This document shows positions 1 to 6,982 of a stretch of DNA of 11,328 bases, one piece after another (within the stretch, counting starts at the first letter, position 1; every line of letters begins with the position of its first letter). Origin of the DNA: Anaerolineae bacterium (lineage in GTDB: Bacteria; Chloroflexota; Anaerolineae; Anaerolineales; Villigracilaceae). The position numbers and the translations under genes are program-made. The notes beneath the pieces were generated by a model. That model searched no databases. It saw only the letters and a list, made by a program, of their open reading frames with translations, and was not told where the DNA came from. Location of the stretch: positions 1-11,328 of the forward strand of contig PMLN01000223.1 of NCBI GenBank assembly GCA_003158885.1, read 5' to 3'.

Positions 1-441
1 GATACCATTAAGTTGATTGTACCGGCCAACCATCGCTGGTCGTCGCGTCAATCGCTTGAGCCGTCCGAGCTTTTGGAAGAACCGATGATCATGCGCGAAC
101 CCACTTCCGGCACACGGCGCGTGGTCCTGGAAGAACTGGCGAAGCATGACATCAGCCTGGAAGATTTGAATATCTTTATGGAGTTGGGTAATGCAGAGGC
201 GATAGTCCGCACGGTTGCTGATGGATATGGCGTAGCTTTTGTCTCTGAATTGGCCGCCACTTATCCATTGGAACGCGGCAATCTTGTAGCCATTCCCATC
301 CAGGGTCTTACTTTACAGCGCACCATTTACATGGCCAGAAAACGAGTTGGCGATTCTTATCGTCCCCGTGACGCCTTCTGGAGTTTTGTCCATGCACCAG
401 AGAATGAGGATCTGATACGATTGCCGGAGCATGGCACATGA
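1..441 (+). CDS. LysR-type transcriptional regulator, C-terminal part (5' end outside window)
   Basis: The frame is open from base 1 and ends at TGA 439-441, leaving 146 residues of a protein whose N-terminus, including the DNA-binding winged helix, lies upstream of the window. The visible part matches the second half of a LysR substrate-binding domain. It has a REPTSGTR segment near residue 33 (compare the RE-x-GSGTR motif of CbbR/CysL-like regulators), an ELGNAEAIVRTVADGYGVAFVS segment typical of the effector-domain hinge, and a final MARKR strand. It is convergent with the sulfur-carrier/Hdr-like operon and is closed by a strong hairpin terminator, so it is a separate transcription unit. 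Whether it regulates the neighbouring redox genes cannot be told from this fragment. Its inducer is unknown. Confidence 0.85.
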   Translation, partial: DTIKLIVPANHRWSSRQSLEPSELLEEPMIMREPTSGTRRVVLEELAKHDISLEDLNIFMELGNAEAIVRTVADGYGVAFVSELAATYPLERGNLVAIPIQGLTLQRTIYMARKRVGDSYRPRDAFWSFVHAPENEDLIRLPEHGT

Positions 442-456
442 CGAATATCTATTTAT

Positions 457-507
457 AAAACAGGCTGGACAGCCCACCAGTTATATGTTTGTCCGGCCTG
501 TTTTTTT
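457..507 (+). terminator. Rho-independent terminator after the LysR gene, possibly bidirectional
   Basis: AAAACAGGCTGGAC (457-470) pairs with GTCCGGCCTGTTTT (491-504), with only one G-U wobble across 14 pairs and a 20-nt loop. The right arm runs into seven T residues (501-507). It lies 15 bp after the LysR stop codon. On the minus strand the same stem is followed by TTTTAT, so it may also stop transcripts from the DUF4405-like gene that ends at 526. Confidence 0.85.
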
Positions 508-525
508 ATTCTGCCATATGATAAA

Positions 526-837
526 TCATGCACTTGGCTTTTCGCCGCGTTCTGTACTGACCAGGAAGCGCATGCATGCTTTCAAAGTTTTCCAGTCGAT
601 TATTATATGAATGATGGTGATGATGCCGGCTGCTATGCTTATCCAGAAATGCACATCTCCCCATGCTGACTTGGTTAAAAAGAGCAGGATCAATCGCCCG
701 GACCGCTGACCGGTTGGGGCAATATAGAGCAGAAAGCCGGTAAGAGCTGAAATAGCCCAGAGAACGATAAGGGCAAATGCGACAAACGCGCGGATCTGTG
801 CTTTCACTTGGGACCTGCGATGGTAATTCGTCTTCAA
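526..837 (-). CDS. small DUF4405-like membrane protein, possible b-type cytochrome
   Basis: A 103-residue hydrophobic protein. I chose the TTG at 837 as start because AAGGAGG (849-843) sits 5 nt before it. An in-frame GTG at 873 would add 12 residues but would place this Shine-Dalgarno inside the gene. Two to three membrane helices are visible: about 15-39, possibly 48-55, and 63-80. The WGDVHFW and IIHIIIDW segments place His63 and His77 one helix face apart, as in the DUF4405/cytochrome b561-like small proteins, so heme binding is plausible but not shown. It lies downstream of the DsrE gene on the same strand, 144 bp beyond the DsrE stop and behind a long inverted repeat. It may therefore be a distal operon member or an independent gene. 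A role as an extra quinone/heme subunit is speculation. Confidence 0.7.
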   Translation of the reverse strand: MKTNYHRRSQVKAQIRAFVAFALIVLWAISALTGFLLYIAPTGQRSGRLILLFLTKSAWGDVHFWISIAAGIITIIHIIIDWKTLKACMRFLVSTERGEKPSA

Positions 838-922
838 TGATACCTCCTTCACGAATGATACAGCCTGGAACACTTGATCAAGCAGTAAGTAAACCGCTGC
901 TAAATTTTCAAGTTGGCATTCT

Positions 923-961
923 GATTACCCTACACCCTGATTTTAAGGGTGTAGGGTAATC
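923..961. repeat. long perfect inverted repeat between the DsrE and DUF4405-like genes
   Basis: GATTACCCTACACCCT (923-938) is the exact reverse complement of AGGGTGTAGGGTAATC (946-961), a 16-bp perfect stem with a 7-nt loop. It lies 20 bp after the DsrE stop on the minus strand. The minus-strand transcript is not followed by a T-run after the hairpin, so it is not a textbook intrinsic terminator. It could be a U-tract-less terminator, an mRNA 3'-end stabiliser, or an operator for the DUF4405-like gene, which begins 86 bp further on. Confidence 0.75.
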
Positions 962-981
962 GATCCTGCCTTTTATTTAAT

Positions 982-1347
982 TTAGAACACGTAGGTCTGG
1001 CTTGCGCCTTCGACATCCATCAGGTACGGCGGGGCTTTCTTGATCTTGATGCGCGGATCACGCAGGTCTTCGGGCTTGATATCCTTGTTCTCCAGCGCCA
1101 GCTCGCAGAAGACGATCTCGCCGCCCAGTTCAAGGATGTCATTGAAGAGTTTGACGGGGTTGGGCATACCCTTGGGAGTGCCAAGTTTCTCCATCTCGCC
1201 TTTGACCATCCAGCGTGCGCCCGCGGGGCAAATGAAGATGTGCACATCATAGTCCAGAGCCAGGCCGGAGTTGGAAAAGATCAATGTTGGCATGATGTTT
1301 GCCGGGGTGTCGCCATTGCAGACGACCGCCATTTTTTGCTTAGCCAT
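982..1347 (-). CDS. DsrE-family sulfur-carrier protein
   Basis: A 121-residue protein starting at ATG 1347, preceded by TAAGGAG (1360-1354) six nt upstream. A further upstream in-frame ATG lacks such a site. It has the alternating beta-alpha pattern of DsrE/DsrF-like folds. It begins with the strand KMAVVCNG, has a segment VHIFICPAGARWMV, then LGGEIVFCELAL near residues 74-85 and a conserved-looking SQTYVF end. Cys81 in the VFCE context occupies the place where DsrE-type proteins carry their persulfide-forming Cys; Cys10 and Cys40 are further candidates. DsrE proteins accept and pass on sulfane sulfur, often with TusA. Here TusA is at the other end of the same gene set, so the two probably trade sulfur with the Hdr/Qmo-like complex between them. 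The gene is separated from the QmoC-like gene by 112 bp, enough for a weak promoter of its own. Confidence 0.85.
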   Translation of the reverse strand: MAKQKMAVVCNGDTPANIMPTLIFSNSGLALDYDVHIFICPAGARWMVKGEMEKLGTPKGMPNPVKLFNDILELGGEIVFCELALENKDIKPEDLRDPRIKIKKAPPYLMDVEGASQTYVF

Positions 1348-1384
1348 GTTAATCTCCTTATTTTGTTGCATGATTTTGATTTCA

Positions 1385-1401
1385 GCGGCATATTCTGCCG
1401 C
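1385..1401 (-). promoter_or_regulatory. intergenic hairpin upstream of the DsrE gene
   Basis: GCGGCA (1385-1390) and TGCCGC (1396-1401) form a perfect 6-bp stem with a 5-nt loop inside the 112-bp gap between the QmoC-like and DsrE genes. It has no T-run on the minus-strand side. It may be an mRNA processing or attenuation structure that lets DsrE be expressed at a different level. A TTGAAT-like -35 lies just upstream, but its -10 match is poor, so I do not call a promoter. Confidence 0.35.
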
Positions 1402-1459
1402 CTGTTACCGGTCATTCAAAGTGTTTTATCTTCTTCACCTCTTTCTGGTTATTGCACTG

Positions 1460-2620
1460 TCAATCTGCGCCAGCCTTGGCCGGTTCCGCCACAGGGACGG
1501 GCTTCAGTGCATGGAAATAAATTGCAATCGCCCGGTACATTGCGTGCGCAAATTTTGTGAAGGGCATGAGGATGAGCAATTCACCTGCTGCGGAAATATG
1601 GAACAGCAGCGTCCAGTAGGCCCAGATGCCGGGTTGGGGCAGGTAGAGCGCGATTTCAAGCAAGAAGCCGCTTACACCCGTCAACCACAGTAGGATTAGA
1701 AACGCCCAATCCGAGATGGTGGAATACGTGCTGGTTGCATCGCTTTTGCGGATGCGTCTGACAAACGCCATTGAGGTTCCGTAAACGAGCAGCAGACCGG
1801 CAATCGTTCCAAGCAGCCGGATTGGATTCCAGAACGGTACCCATGTTCCGGTGGCTTTGATCCCCAGTACTTCGAGGCCGTAATCGAGAGCGGTAGCAAC
1901 CAGCAATCCGAGAAAACCCCACAGCGTGGACGCATGGATGAACCACTTTTGCAGGTACCAAACGGGTTTATCTGCTTCCGTTTCACAATCCTGCTGGTAG
2001 CGCTGCTGGGTAAGCACCTCGATGAGGGTTTCCCACAACGCCCTCATCCAGTCATGGTGCACGCCCGGCGTTTTTTCGCCTTTCACCTTGATGCTCATAT
2101 TGACCATCCCTGCCAACAGCAGAACGGCGAGCAGGATCATTCCGATCACCCCAAAGTTGTGAATAATTCCTGCTGGGATAAAGTCGAATAGCTTAAGGGC
2201 GTTGGTTGGCATGGGGCCGTGGAAAGCATAGATGCCCAAGCCGATTAACAGGGCGGGGAGCACTAGGAAGATGGCGCTCAGAATGGGGGACGTGTAAAGC
2301 GCTTTCGCCAAGCCAGTAGGATCATAACTCGCGATGGCGTAACGGCGCGCAGCGGCCATAAACTCCCCCGGGTTCGCCTGCTTCGGGCAGGTTCGGGTGC
2401 ATTCGCCGCAGTAATAGCACAGCCATAACTCCTTACTGCTCAGAAGCGGCTCTTTCAATCCCAGTTGGGCATACCGGATGATGCGGCGCGGGAAGGTTTC
2501 ACCGTTTGTGGAGAGCGGACAAATGGCAGTGCAGTTGCCACAGTTGAAACAGGCCTCGATATTCACTGCGCCATATTTTTTTATCTCAGTTAAGAATTGA
2601 GGATCCACGCGGGCACTCAT
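1460..2620 (-). CDS. qmoC: QmoC-like membrane subunit: HdrC-type 2x[4Fe-4S] domain fused to cytochrome b domain
   Basis: A 386-residue protein. The start at ATG 2620 follows a GAGG site and lies 1 bp after the stop of the upstream gene. Two ferredoxin motifs open the protein: C24-x2-C27-x2-C30-x3-C34-P and C68-x2-C71-x2-C74-x3-C78-P, the HdrC signature. About six membrane helices follow (roughly 108-131, 150-172, 226-245, 258-278, 290-315, 335-368). Histidines 152, 227, 341 and 359 lie in or beside them, including the FH-x17-H pattern (His341/His359) reminiscent of NarI-type heme b ligands. This HdrC-HdrE fusion is the architecture of QmoC, which exchanges electrons between menaquinone and the cytoplasmic HdrA-like subunits. 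Position directly after two HdrA-like genes supports that. AprAB and Sat, the usual Qmo partners in sulfate reducers, are absent here. The direction of electron flow is not known. Confidence 0.85.
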   Translation of the reverse strand: MSARVDPQFLTEIKKYGAVNIEACFNCGNCTAICPLSTNGETFPRRIIRYAQLGLKEPLLSSKELWLCYYCGECTRTCPKQANPGEFMAAARRYAIASYDPTGLAKALYTSPILSAIFLVLPALLIGLGIYAFHGPMPTNALKLFDFIPAGIIHNFGVIGMILLAVLLLAGMVNMSIKVKGEKTPGVHHDWMRALWETLIEVLTQQRYQQDCETEADKPVWYLQKWFIHASTLWGFLGLLVATALDYGLEVLGIKATGTWVPFWNPIRLLGTIAGLLLVYGTSMAFVRRIRKSDATSTYSTISDWAFLILLWLTGVSGFLLEIALYLPQPGIWAYWTLLFHISAAGELLILMPFTKFAHAMYRAIAIYFHALKPVPVAEPAKAGAD

Positions 2621-2621
2621 G

Positions 2622-2918
2622 TTAATTTTCCTCGGCCTTCTTGTAGAGCGGATAATCACCGCACATGCCCGCTTCGACTACAATGCCGTATTTCTTCATC
2701 GCTGCCACGAACCACAGAACCTTGCTGGCAGGGATGCCAGTCGCTTGCGCCGCTTCGGGAACGGTGCGAGGTTTTTCACGGAAGAAGGCACATAGTTCCT
2801 GCTGCATGTGCTTTTGTTCCTTCAAAAGCGCCTGTGCGCGTTCCACAGCCTGGGGATGTTGTGTTCGTAAATGTTTGAGGATCTCACCGCGCGAAAGTGT
2901 CTTGTTTTGTACAGTCAT
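2622..2918 (-). CDS. small winged-helix-like protein of the Hdr/Qmo-like operon
   Basis: A 98-residue protein. Its start ATG (2918) overlaps the stop of the large HdrA gene by 4 bp (ATGA) and is preceded by GGAGG, so longer reading into the HdrA gene is not needed. Residues about 1-45 are a charged helix pair. Residues about 50-95 look like a winged helix-turn-helix (TVPEAAQATGIPASKVLWFV, then AAMKKYGIVVE and a wing GDYPLYKK). The tight overlap means it is translationally coupled to the redox subunits. As the operon already begins with an ArsR repressor, this could be a second regulator or, as some winged helices are, a protein-protein adaptor in the complex. I recall comparable unnamed small proteins beside hdrA/qmoC-like genes in other anaerobes, but cannot verify that here. 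Confidence 0.75.
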   Translation of the reverse strand: MTVQNKTLSRGEILKHLRTQHPQAVERAQALLKEQKHMQQELCAFFREKPRTVPEAAQATGIPASKVLWFVAAMKKYGIVVEAGMCGDYPLYKKAEEN

Positions 2919-4933
2919 GATGCCACCTCCGCCAAAGCGGACATATCCGCGCCAATGGCTTCGACCATGGCTTCGTATTGCGCCAGCGTCCAGCCTTGCA
3001 CATCGATGGCCTGATTGGGACAGGCACTGACACACGCGCCACAGCCAACACAGTTGGCAGGTGTGATCACAGCGCGTTTAATTTGTTCCCCGTTCTCTTC
3101 AAAGGTTTGCAAAGCAATCGCGCCTTCATATAAACAGACTTCGACACATGCGCCCGTGCCATTGCATTTATGTTCATCCACCGACGCGACAAAGGGCGGC
3201 AGTTCAACGTGTCCGCGTCCAAGCAGGGAAGCGACTTTCGCCGCAGCAGCCGAAGCTGCGCTGAGACTCTCCTGAATGTTCATCGGACCTTGCGCCGTTC
3301 CGGCCAGCACAATGCCGTTGACCGCCGTCTCAACCGGGCGCAATTTCGGGTGGACTTCAAGCAAGAAACGATCAGCGCCGCGCGAGACCTTGAGCATTTT
3401 CTCCAGCCCATGAATATCGCGCGGCATGAAGCCAACGGCCAGAACCACCAAATCCACGGGGATTTCGATCTCCTCGCCATAGGTCAGCCTATCCTTGACC
3501 TTCACCAGCACAGGATGAATGTCCCCTTTCGGTGCCGCGGAAACTTTGGGGAGTTCCTCGCCGTTGTAGCGCAGGAAGCGCACGCCATCTTCCAGCGTGC
3601 GGCGATAATATTCCTCGTGTCCGCGCCCGTAGGTGCGGATATCCTGGTGCAGATCAAAGATATTCAGCTGCGGATACCGCTTGTGCAGTTCAGCGGTCAT
3701 ATGCAGTGTAGCCGTGCAACATACCCGCGAGCAATAATTATTGACTTGTCCATCTGCCTGTGGTTGGTGGATTCCTTCCACTTGGCGACTACCCACACAA
3801 TGGATTAACGCTACATCTCGAATCGCGCGGCCGTTCCACTGCAAGGGTTGGCCGTTTTTGGTCAAAGCCAGGTGGCGAATCAAGTGCGGCAGGGTGACAA
3901 CCTGTGGCAACTCACCAAAGCCGTATTCGCCTTGCGGCGGTGTGTACGGATCAAAGCCTGTGGCGACAACCACCGCGCCGACATTCAACTCAAACGCTTT
4001 CGGTTCATCTTTAAGGACCACCTGCTTGCCGTTCAATGAGATGGGTTCACCGTTGTAGTTTTCCCAATCCACAGCAGGCGTGGATGGATAACAACCAGCA
4101 TAAGGTTTATAAATTACCTTGCGCTGCGTCAATCCATAATTGAATTCATCCGGTACTTCCTGGGAACATGCAGCCATTAACGCTTCGGCGTTTTCATTCG
4201 TCACGCCGCGCGTGTGCTGTTGTACATGCACATTGAAATTTCCCACGTAACCTGCAACGCCGGTCACTTCCGCCTGTGTAAAGATTGTGATGTCGGGATG
4301 CGCGGCAACCTTTTCGATCAGGGCATGTAACAACTTGCGGGCCTCTTCCTCGGTGGGAAAAACGCTCTCAAGTTGGGCCATTCGTCCTCCCAGGAAGGGC
4401 GACCTTTCAACCAGTGAAACGCGCAAGCCTTGTCGCGCAATGTCCAGTGCGGAACGCAAACCTGCAACGCCTCCACCGATCACCAAGGCATGTTTTTCTG
4501 CGCCGAGTCGGATCGGCTCGAGTGGCTGGAGCAAACGCGCCTTTGCCACACCCGCCGACATCAGCCGCAGGGCTTTATCGGTGGCGGCTTGTTTATCGTG
4601 ACCGTGCACCCACGAGTCTTGTTCACGCAAACCGATATGTTGATAGAGATACGGGTTCAATCCGGCACGCGTGACTGCCCCGCGAAATGTCTGTTCGTGC
4701 AGCATTGGGGCGCAGGCGCCGATCACCACGCGGTTCACGCCCAGTTCTTTGATGTCTGCTTCGATCATGGATTGGCCTGCATCGGAACACAGCGACTCAT
4801 CCGTGCGTGTGATGGTCACATTGGGGAGTTGCTTCAATGCTTTGGCGATCAACTCGCACTGAACGGCTCCGCTGATATTCCCGCCGCAATGACAGACGTA
4901 TACGCCGATGCGCGGTTCTTGATTCTCAGGCAT
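2915..4933 (-). CDS. hdrA: large HdrA/QmoB-like FAD iron-sulfur oxidoreductase with depleted cluster motifs
   Basis: A 672-residue protein starting at ATG 4933, 8 bp inside the preceding gene, with AAGGAGG (4946-4940) upstream. The N-terminal HdrA domain (about 8-135) has VCHCGGNIS, Cys49, Cys74 and LREQDSWVH. A Rossmann FAD site GGGVAGLRSALDIARQG spans about 153-169. NYCSRVCC lies at 399-406, and two ferredoxin-type motifs lie at the C-terminus. It is an HdrA/QmoB-type flavoprotein that should pair with the smaller HdrA-like protein encoded just upstream. Several family cysteines are altered. Asp106 is where REQCSWVH usually has Cys. The DC-SxC-ITTPKM segment after FPT is replaced by EEEARKLL. 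The central cluster region keeps only Cys256 before EVPDEF. The first C-terminal cluster reads C590-x2-T593-x2-C596-x3-C600. The last cluster (C628, C631, C634, C638) is intact. No frameshift is seen. Confidence 0.9.
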   Translation of the reverse strand: MPENQEPRIGVYVCHCGGNISGAVQCELIAKALKQLPNVTITRTDESLCSDAGQSMIEADIKELGVNRVVIGACAPMLHEQTFRGAVTRAGLNPYLYQHIGLREQDSWVHGHDKQAATDKALRLMSAGVAKARLLQPLEPIRLGAEKHALVIGGGVAGLRSALDIARQGLRVSLVERSPFLGGRMAQLESVFPTEEEARKLLHALIEKVAAHPDITIFTQAEVTGVAGYVGNFNVHVQQHTRGVTNENAEALMAACSQEVPDEFNYGLTQRKVIYKPYAGCYPSTPAVDWENYNGEPISLNGKQVVLKDEPKAFELNVGAVVVATGFDPYTPPQGEYGFGELPQVVTLPHLIRHLALTKNGQPLQWNGRAIRDVALIHCVGSRQVEGIHQPQADGQVNNYCSRVCCTATLHMTAELHKRYPQLNIFDLHQDIRTYGRGHEEYYRRTLEDGVRFLRYNGEELPKVSAAPKGDIHPVLVKVKDRLTYGEEIEIPVDLVVLAVGFMPRDIHGLEKMLKVSRGADRFLLEVHPKLRPVETAVNGIVLAGTAQGPMNIQESLSAASAAAAKVASLLGRGHVELPPFVASVDEHKCNGTGACVEVCLYEGAIALQTFEENGEQIKRAVITPANCVGCGACVSACPNQAIDVQGWTLAQYEAMVEAIGADMSALAEVAS

Positions 4934-6257
4934 ACAGCGCCTCCTTGTGGGCTTCCACTCTGTTTCCGTTTTCTCGGATATATGCCGAAGCCTCAGCCGC
5001 TGCCGCGCTGGCAGAGATGATGCTATCCACGATGTCCATCGGTCCCATGGCTGTGCCGGTTACGAAAATGCCCGCTCGCTCGGTGACGCATGGCGCCGAG
5101 TCGGGCGCTGGAACGTAAATGAAACCGTCCGAACCCAGAGGCAGGCTTACAGCCTGTGTTGAGCCGCCGCGCAGTATCGGGCTTGAAGCGGGGATGATTC
5201 CCTGTGAAAGCACCACCAGATCGTGAGTCCGCTCGACGATTTCCCCTATGTCCGTCATTTCCACTTTGACGATGGGATTCTGGTCGGAGTCTTCTTTGAT
5301 TGAAGCCACCTTGCCGCGCACAAATTCCACGCCCATCGCTTTGGCGTTTTGATAGAACTGCTCGTAACCTTTACCGAAGGTGCGGATGTCCATGTAATAA
5401 ATGGTGATCTCCGCCATCGGCAAAGCGCCTGAAATCAGCATGGCTTGCTTGATGGCGTACATGCAACAAACGCGCGAGCAATACGTGATATTGAGGGTTT
5501 CGTCGCGTGAACCCGCACATTGAACATAAGCAATGGAGGTTGGTTCCTTGCCGTCGCCGGGGCGCAGAACGCGACCATACGGACCCGTCGGCGCAAGGAA
5601 ACGTTCCATCATGAGCGGATCAATCACATTGTGGAGTTTGCCTGCGCCGTATTCTTTTTTGGTTTCCATAGGGGTCAGGTCGAAGCCAGTCGCCATGACG
5701 ATGGAAGCGGCTTCGATGTTGAACGTCTCAGGTTGTTGGGTGAAGTCAATTGCCTCAACCGGACAGACCTGTTCGCATTTTCCGCACCACAAACAATATT
5801 CGGGATCAAGCACCGCTTTCTGCGGCACAGCAGTGGAAAACGGCACACGGATGGCGCGGTACGCACCCAGATTTCTATCGAATGGGCTGGGCACGGTGAT
5901 GGGACATTCATATTCGCAGTCGCGGCAACCCGTGCATTTGGAGACATCCACATAACGCGGCTTTTGCAAAATAGAAATATCGAAGCCGGTGCCATGCTCC
6001 CGCACAGATTGGACTTCGCAATAAGTGAGGAGATGAATGTTGGGATGATGCGCCACTGCCGACATCTTGGGCGTAGTGATGCAACTGCAGCAATCGAGTG
6101 TGGGGAAGACCTTGCTCAGCGTAATCATGCGCCCACCGATACTGGGTTCGCGCTCAACTAGTGCCACTTGAAAGCCCTGGTCGGCCAAGTCCAGCGCGGA
6201 CTGCATGCCCGCAATCCCGCCGCCAATGATCAGCGCGTCGATGCGCAGGTTATCCAT
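4926..6257 (-). CDS. QmoA/HdrA-like FAD iron-sulfur flavoprotein (short form)
   Basis: A 443-residue protein. The start is ATG 6257, 8 bp inside the MvhD-like gene and preceded by AAGGAG (6270-6265); an upstream in-frame ATG would add 21 residues without that site. It lacks the N-terminal HdrA domain, as QmoA does, and begins with the FAD-binding GGGIAGMQSALDLADQG (12-28). It then carries FPTLDCCSCITTPKM (51-65). Two complete [4Fe-4S] motifs follow: C108-x2-C111-x2-C114-x3-C118-P and C155-x2-C158-x2-C161-x3-C165-P. ITYCSRVCC (257-265) and a C-terminal FAD-closing segment GTAMGPMDIVDS complete it. In contrast to its larger partner it keeps all family clusters, so it is likely the main electron relay. 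It would take or give electrons between an unknown cytoplasmic partner and the QmoC-like membrane subunit. Confidence 0.9.
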   Translation of the reverse strand: MDNLRIDALIIGGGIAGMQSALDLADQGFQVALVEREPSIGGRMITLSKVFPTLDCCSCITTPKMSAVAHHPNIHLLTYCEVQSVREHGTGFDISILQKPRYVDVSKCTGCRDCEYECPITVPSPFDRNLGAYRAIRVPFSTAVPQKAVLDPEYCLWCGKCEQVCPVEAIDFTQQPETFNIEAASIVMATGFDLTPMETKKEYGAGKLHNVIDPLMMERFLAPTGPYGRVLRPGDGKEPTSIAYVQCAGSRDETLNITYCSRVCCMYAIKQAMLISGALPMAEITIYYMDIRTFGKGYEQFYQNAKAMGVEFVRGKVASIKEDSDQNPIVKVEMTDIGEIVERTHDLVVLSQGIIPASSPILRGGSTQAVSLPLGSDGFIYVPAPDSAPCVTERAGIFVTGTAMGPMDIVDSIISASAAAAEASAYIRENGNRVEAHKEALYA

Positions 6258-6708
6258 GGGCGGTCTCCTTCCCTGCCATCGCGCTGGCACGCCCCGCGAG
6301 TTCATCCTTGACGAAGCCAATGCCCTTCAGTAGGTCGTTCATCTGGTTGACTTCCTTCAGGAACGGTTTCACGCACACGGTGCAGATGGCAGCCAGTCGC
6401 AAACGGCGGATGTCAATGCCGCGCTCCTTCATCATTTGGTAGGCGCGGTTGATGAGTTTGGCGGTTCCCTCTGCCTCGACTTTATACGGACTGTCCGTGC
6501 CGCTATACATTACGATGATGCCGTCAATGCCTCGCTCGAACGCCCGCAGATAGAATTCAGGCGGGAACATGACCGGCGACATCACCGGCAGGATGTAGGT
6601 GTTGGCTGGGTAATCGAGATGGCTTTGCCCGGTCGAATCCGCGCCTGCATAGCCGCCGGAAAGCGTTCCCAGGATCAAAATCTTGGGCTGTTGATTCTGC
6701 ACACTCAT
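6250..6708 (-). CDS. MvhD/FlpD-like protein lacking the [2Fe-2S] ligands
   Basis: A 152-residue protein from ATG 6708, 6 bp after the TusA stop. No clear Shine-Dalgarno is present, which suggests coupled translation. The backbone matches the MvhD/FlpD family (the delta subunit that links HdrA to hydrogenase or other donors). It has YAGADSTGQSHLDYPANTYI (20-39), PPEFYLRAFERGIDGIIV (49-66), and the RLRLA...F-x3-VN end. However, the usual ligand positions are changed. The FCCNWCSY block reads LGTLSGGY, MCSGR reads MSPVM, and GCHxGDCHY reads YSGTDSPYK. The only cysteines are C109 and C112 in ICTVC, where canonical members have roughly SAAE. It therefore cannot bind the normal cluster. It may be a docking protein, or may use its CxxC for thiol or sulfur chemistry. 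QmoB proteins carry a fused MvhD-like domain, so this could be the split-off equivalent. Confidence 0.8.
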   Translation of the reverse strand: MSVQNQQPKILILGTLSGGYAGADSTGQSHLDYPANTYILPVMSPVMFPPEFYLRAFERGIDGIIVMYSGTDSPYKVEAEGTAKLINRAYQMMKERGIDIRRLRLAAICTVCVKPFLKEVNQMNDLLKGIGFVKDELAGRASAMAGKETAHG

Positions 6709-6714
6709 CGGTTT

Positions 6715-6969
6715 CTATTTCAAACGGCGGATGAACAGGCGCTCGTAGCCATCGCCTTGCAGAACGCCCAGGAATTCATGCCCCACCTTTTCGCACCAGC
6801 GCGGCATATCCACCTTGGTATTGGCATCGCCAGACCAGATTTCGAGCACCTCGCCGACCTTGACGGTAGTGATCCCTTTCTTTGCTTCGAGTAGGGGACC
6901 GGGGCAGGACATGGCGCGCGCGTCCACAATTTTGGTTGCCGAAATCGTTGTCAAATCAGGTGTAGTCAT
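6715..6969 (-). CDS. tusA: TusA-family sulfurtransferase
   Basis: An 84-residue protein. The start at ATG 6969 follows AAGGAG (6981-6976) at a 6-nt spacing; an upstream in-frame ATG would lie inside the regulator gene. It shows the TusA hallmark CPGP motif, with Cys22 in MSCPGPLLEAKKGI at the end of the first strand, followed by VKVGEVLEIWSGD and the second helix DMPRWCEKVGHE (Cys59). It is the usual TusA length. TusA accepts a persulfide on the CPxP cysteine and hands it to partners such as DsrE or Hdr-like complexes. As the first structural gene after the repressor it probably supplies or receives the sulfur for the complex encoded downstream. A tRNA-thiolation role is less likely because no TusBCDE or MnmA gene is nearby. 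Confidence 0.92.
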   Translation of the reverse strand: MTTPDLTTISATKIVDARAMSCPGPLLEAKKGITTVKVGEVLEIWSGDANTKVDMPRWCEKVGHEFLGVLQGDGYERLFIRRLK

Positions 6970-6982
6970 ATATTTCTCCTTG

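Noticed and set aside
3170..3808. 212-codon plus-strand open frame inside the large HdrA gene
   Set aside because: It is the antisense shadow of a clear HdrA-family protein; composition is His/Arg-rich and no family is recognisable.
5520..6161. 213-codon plus-strand open frame opposite the short HdrA gene
   Set aside because: Antisense shadow of a protein with intact FAD and ferredoxin motifs.
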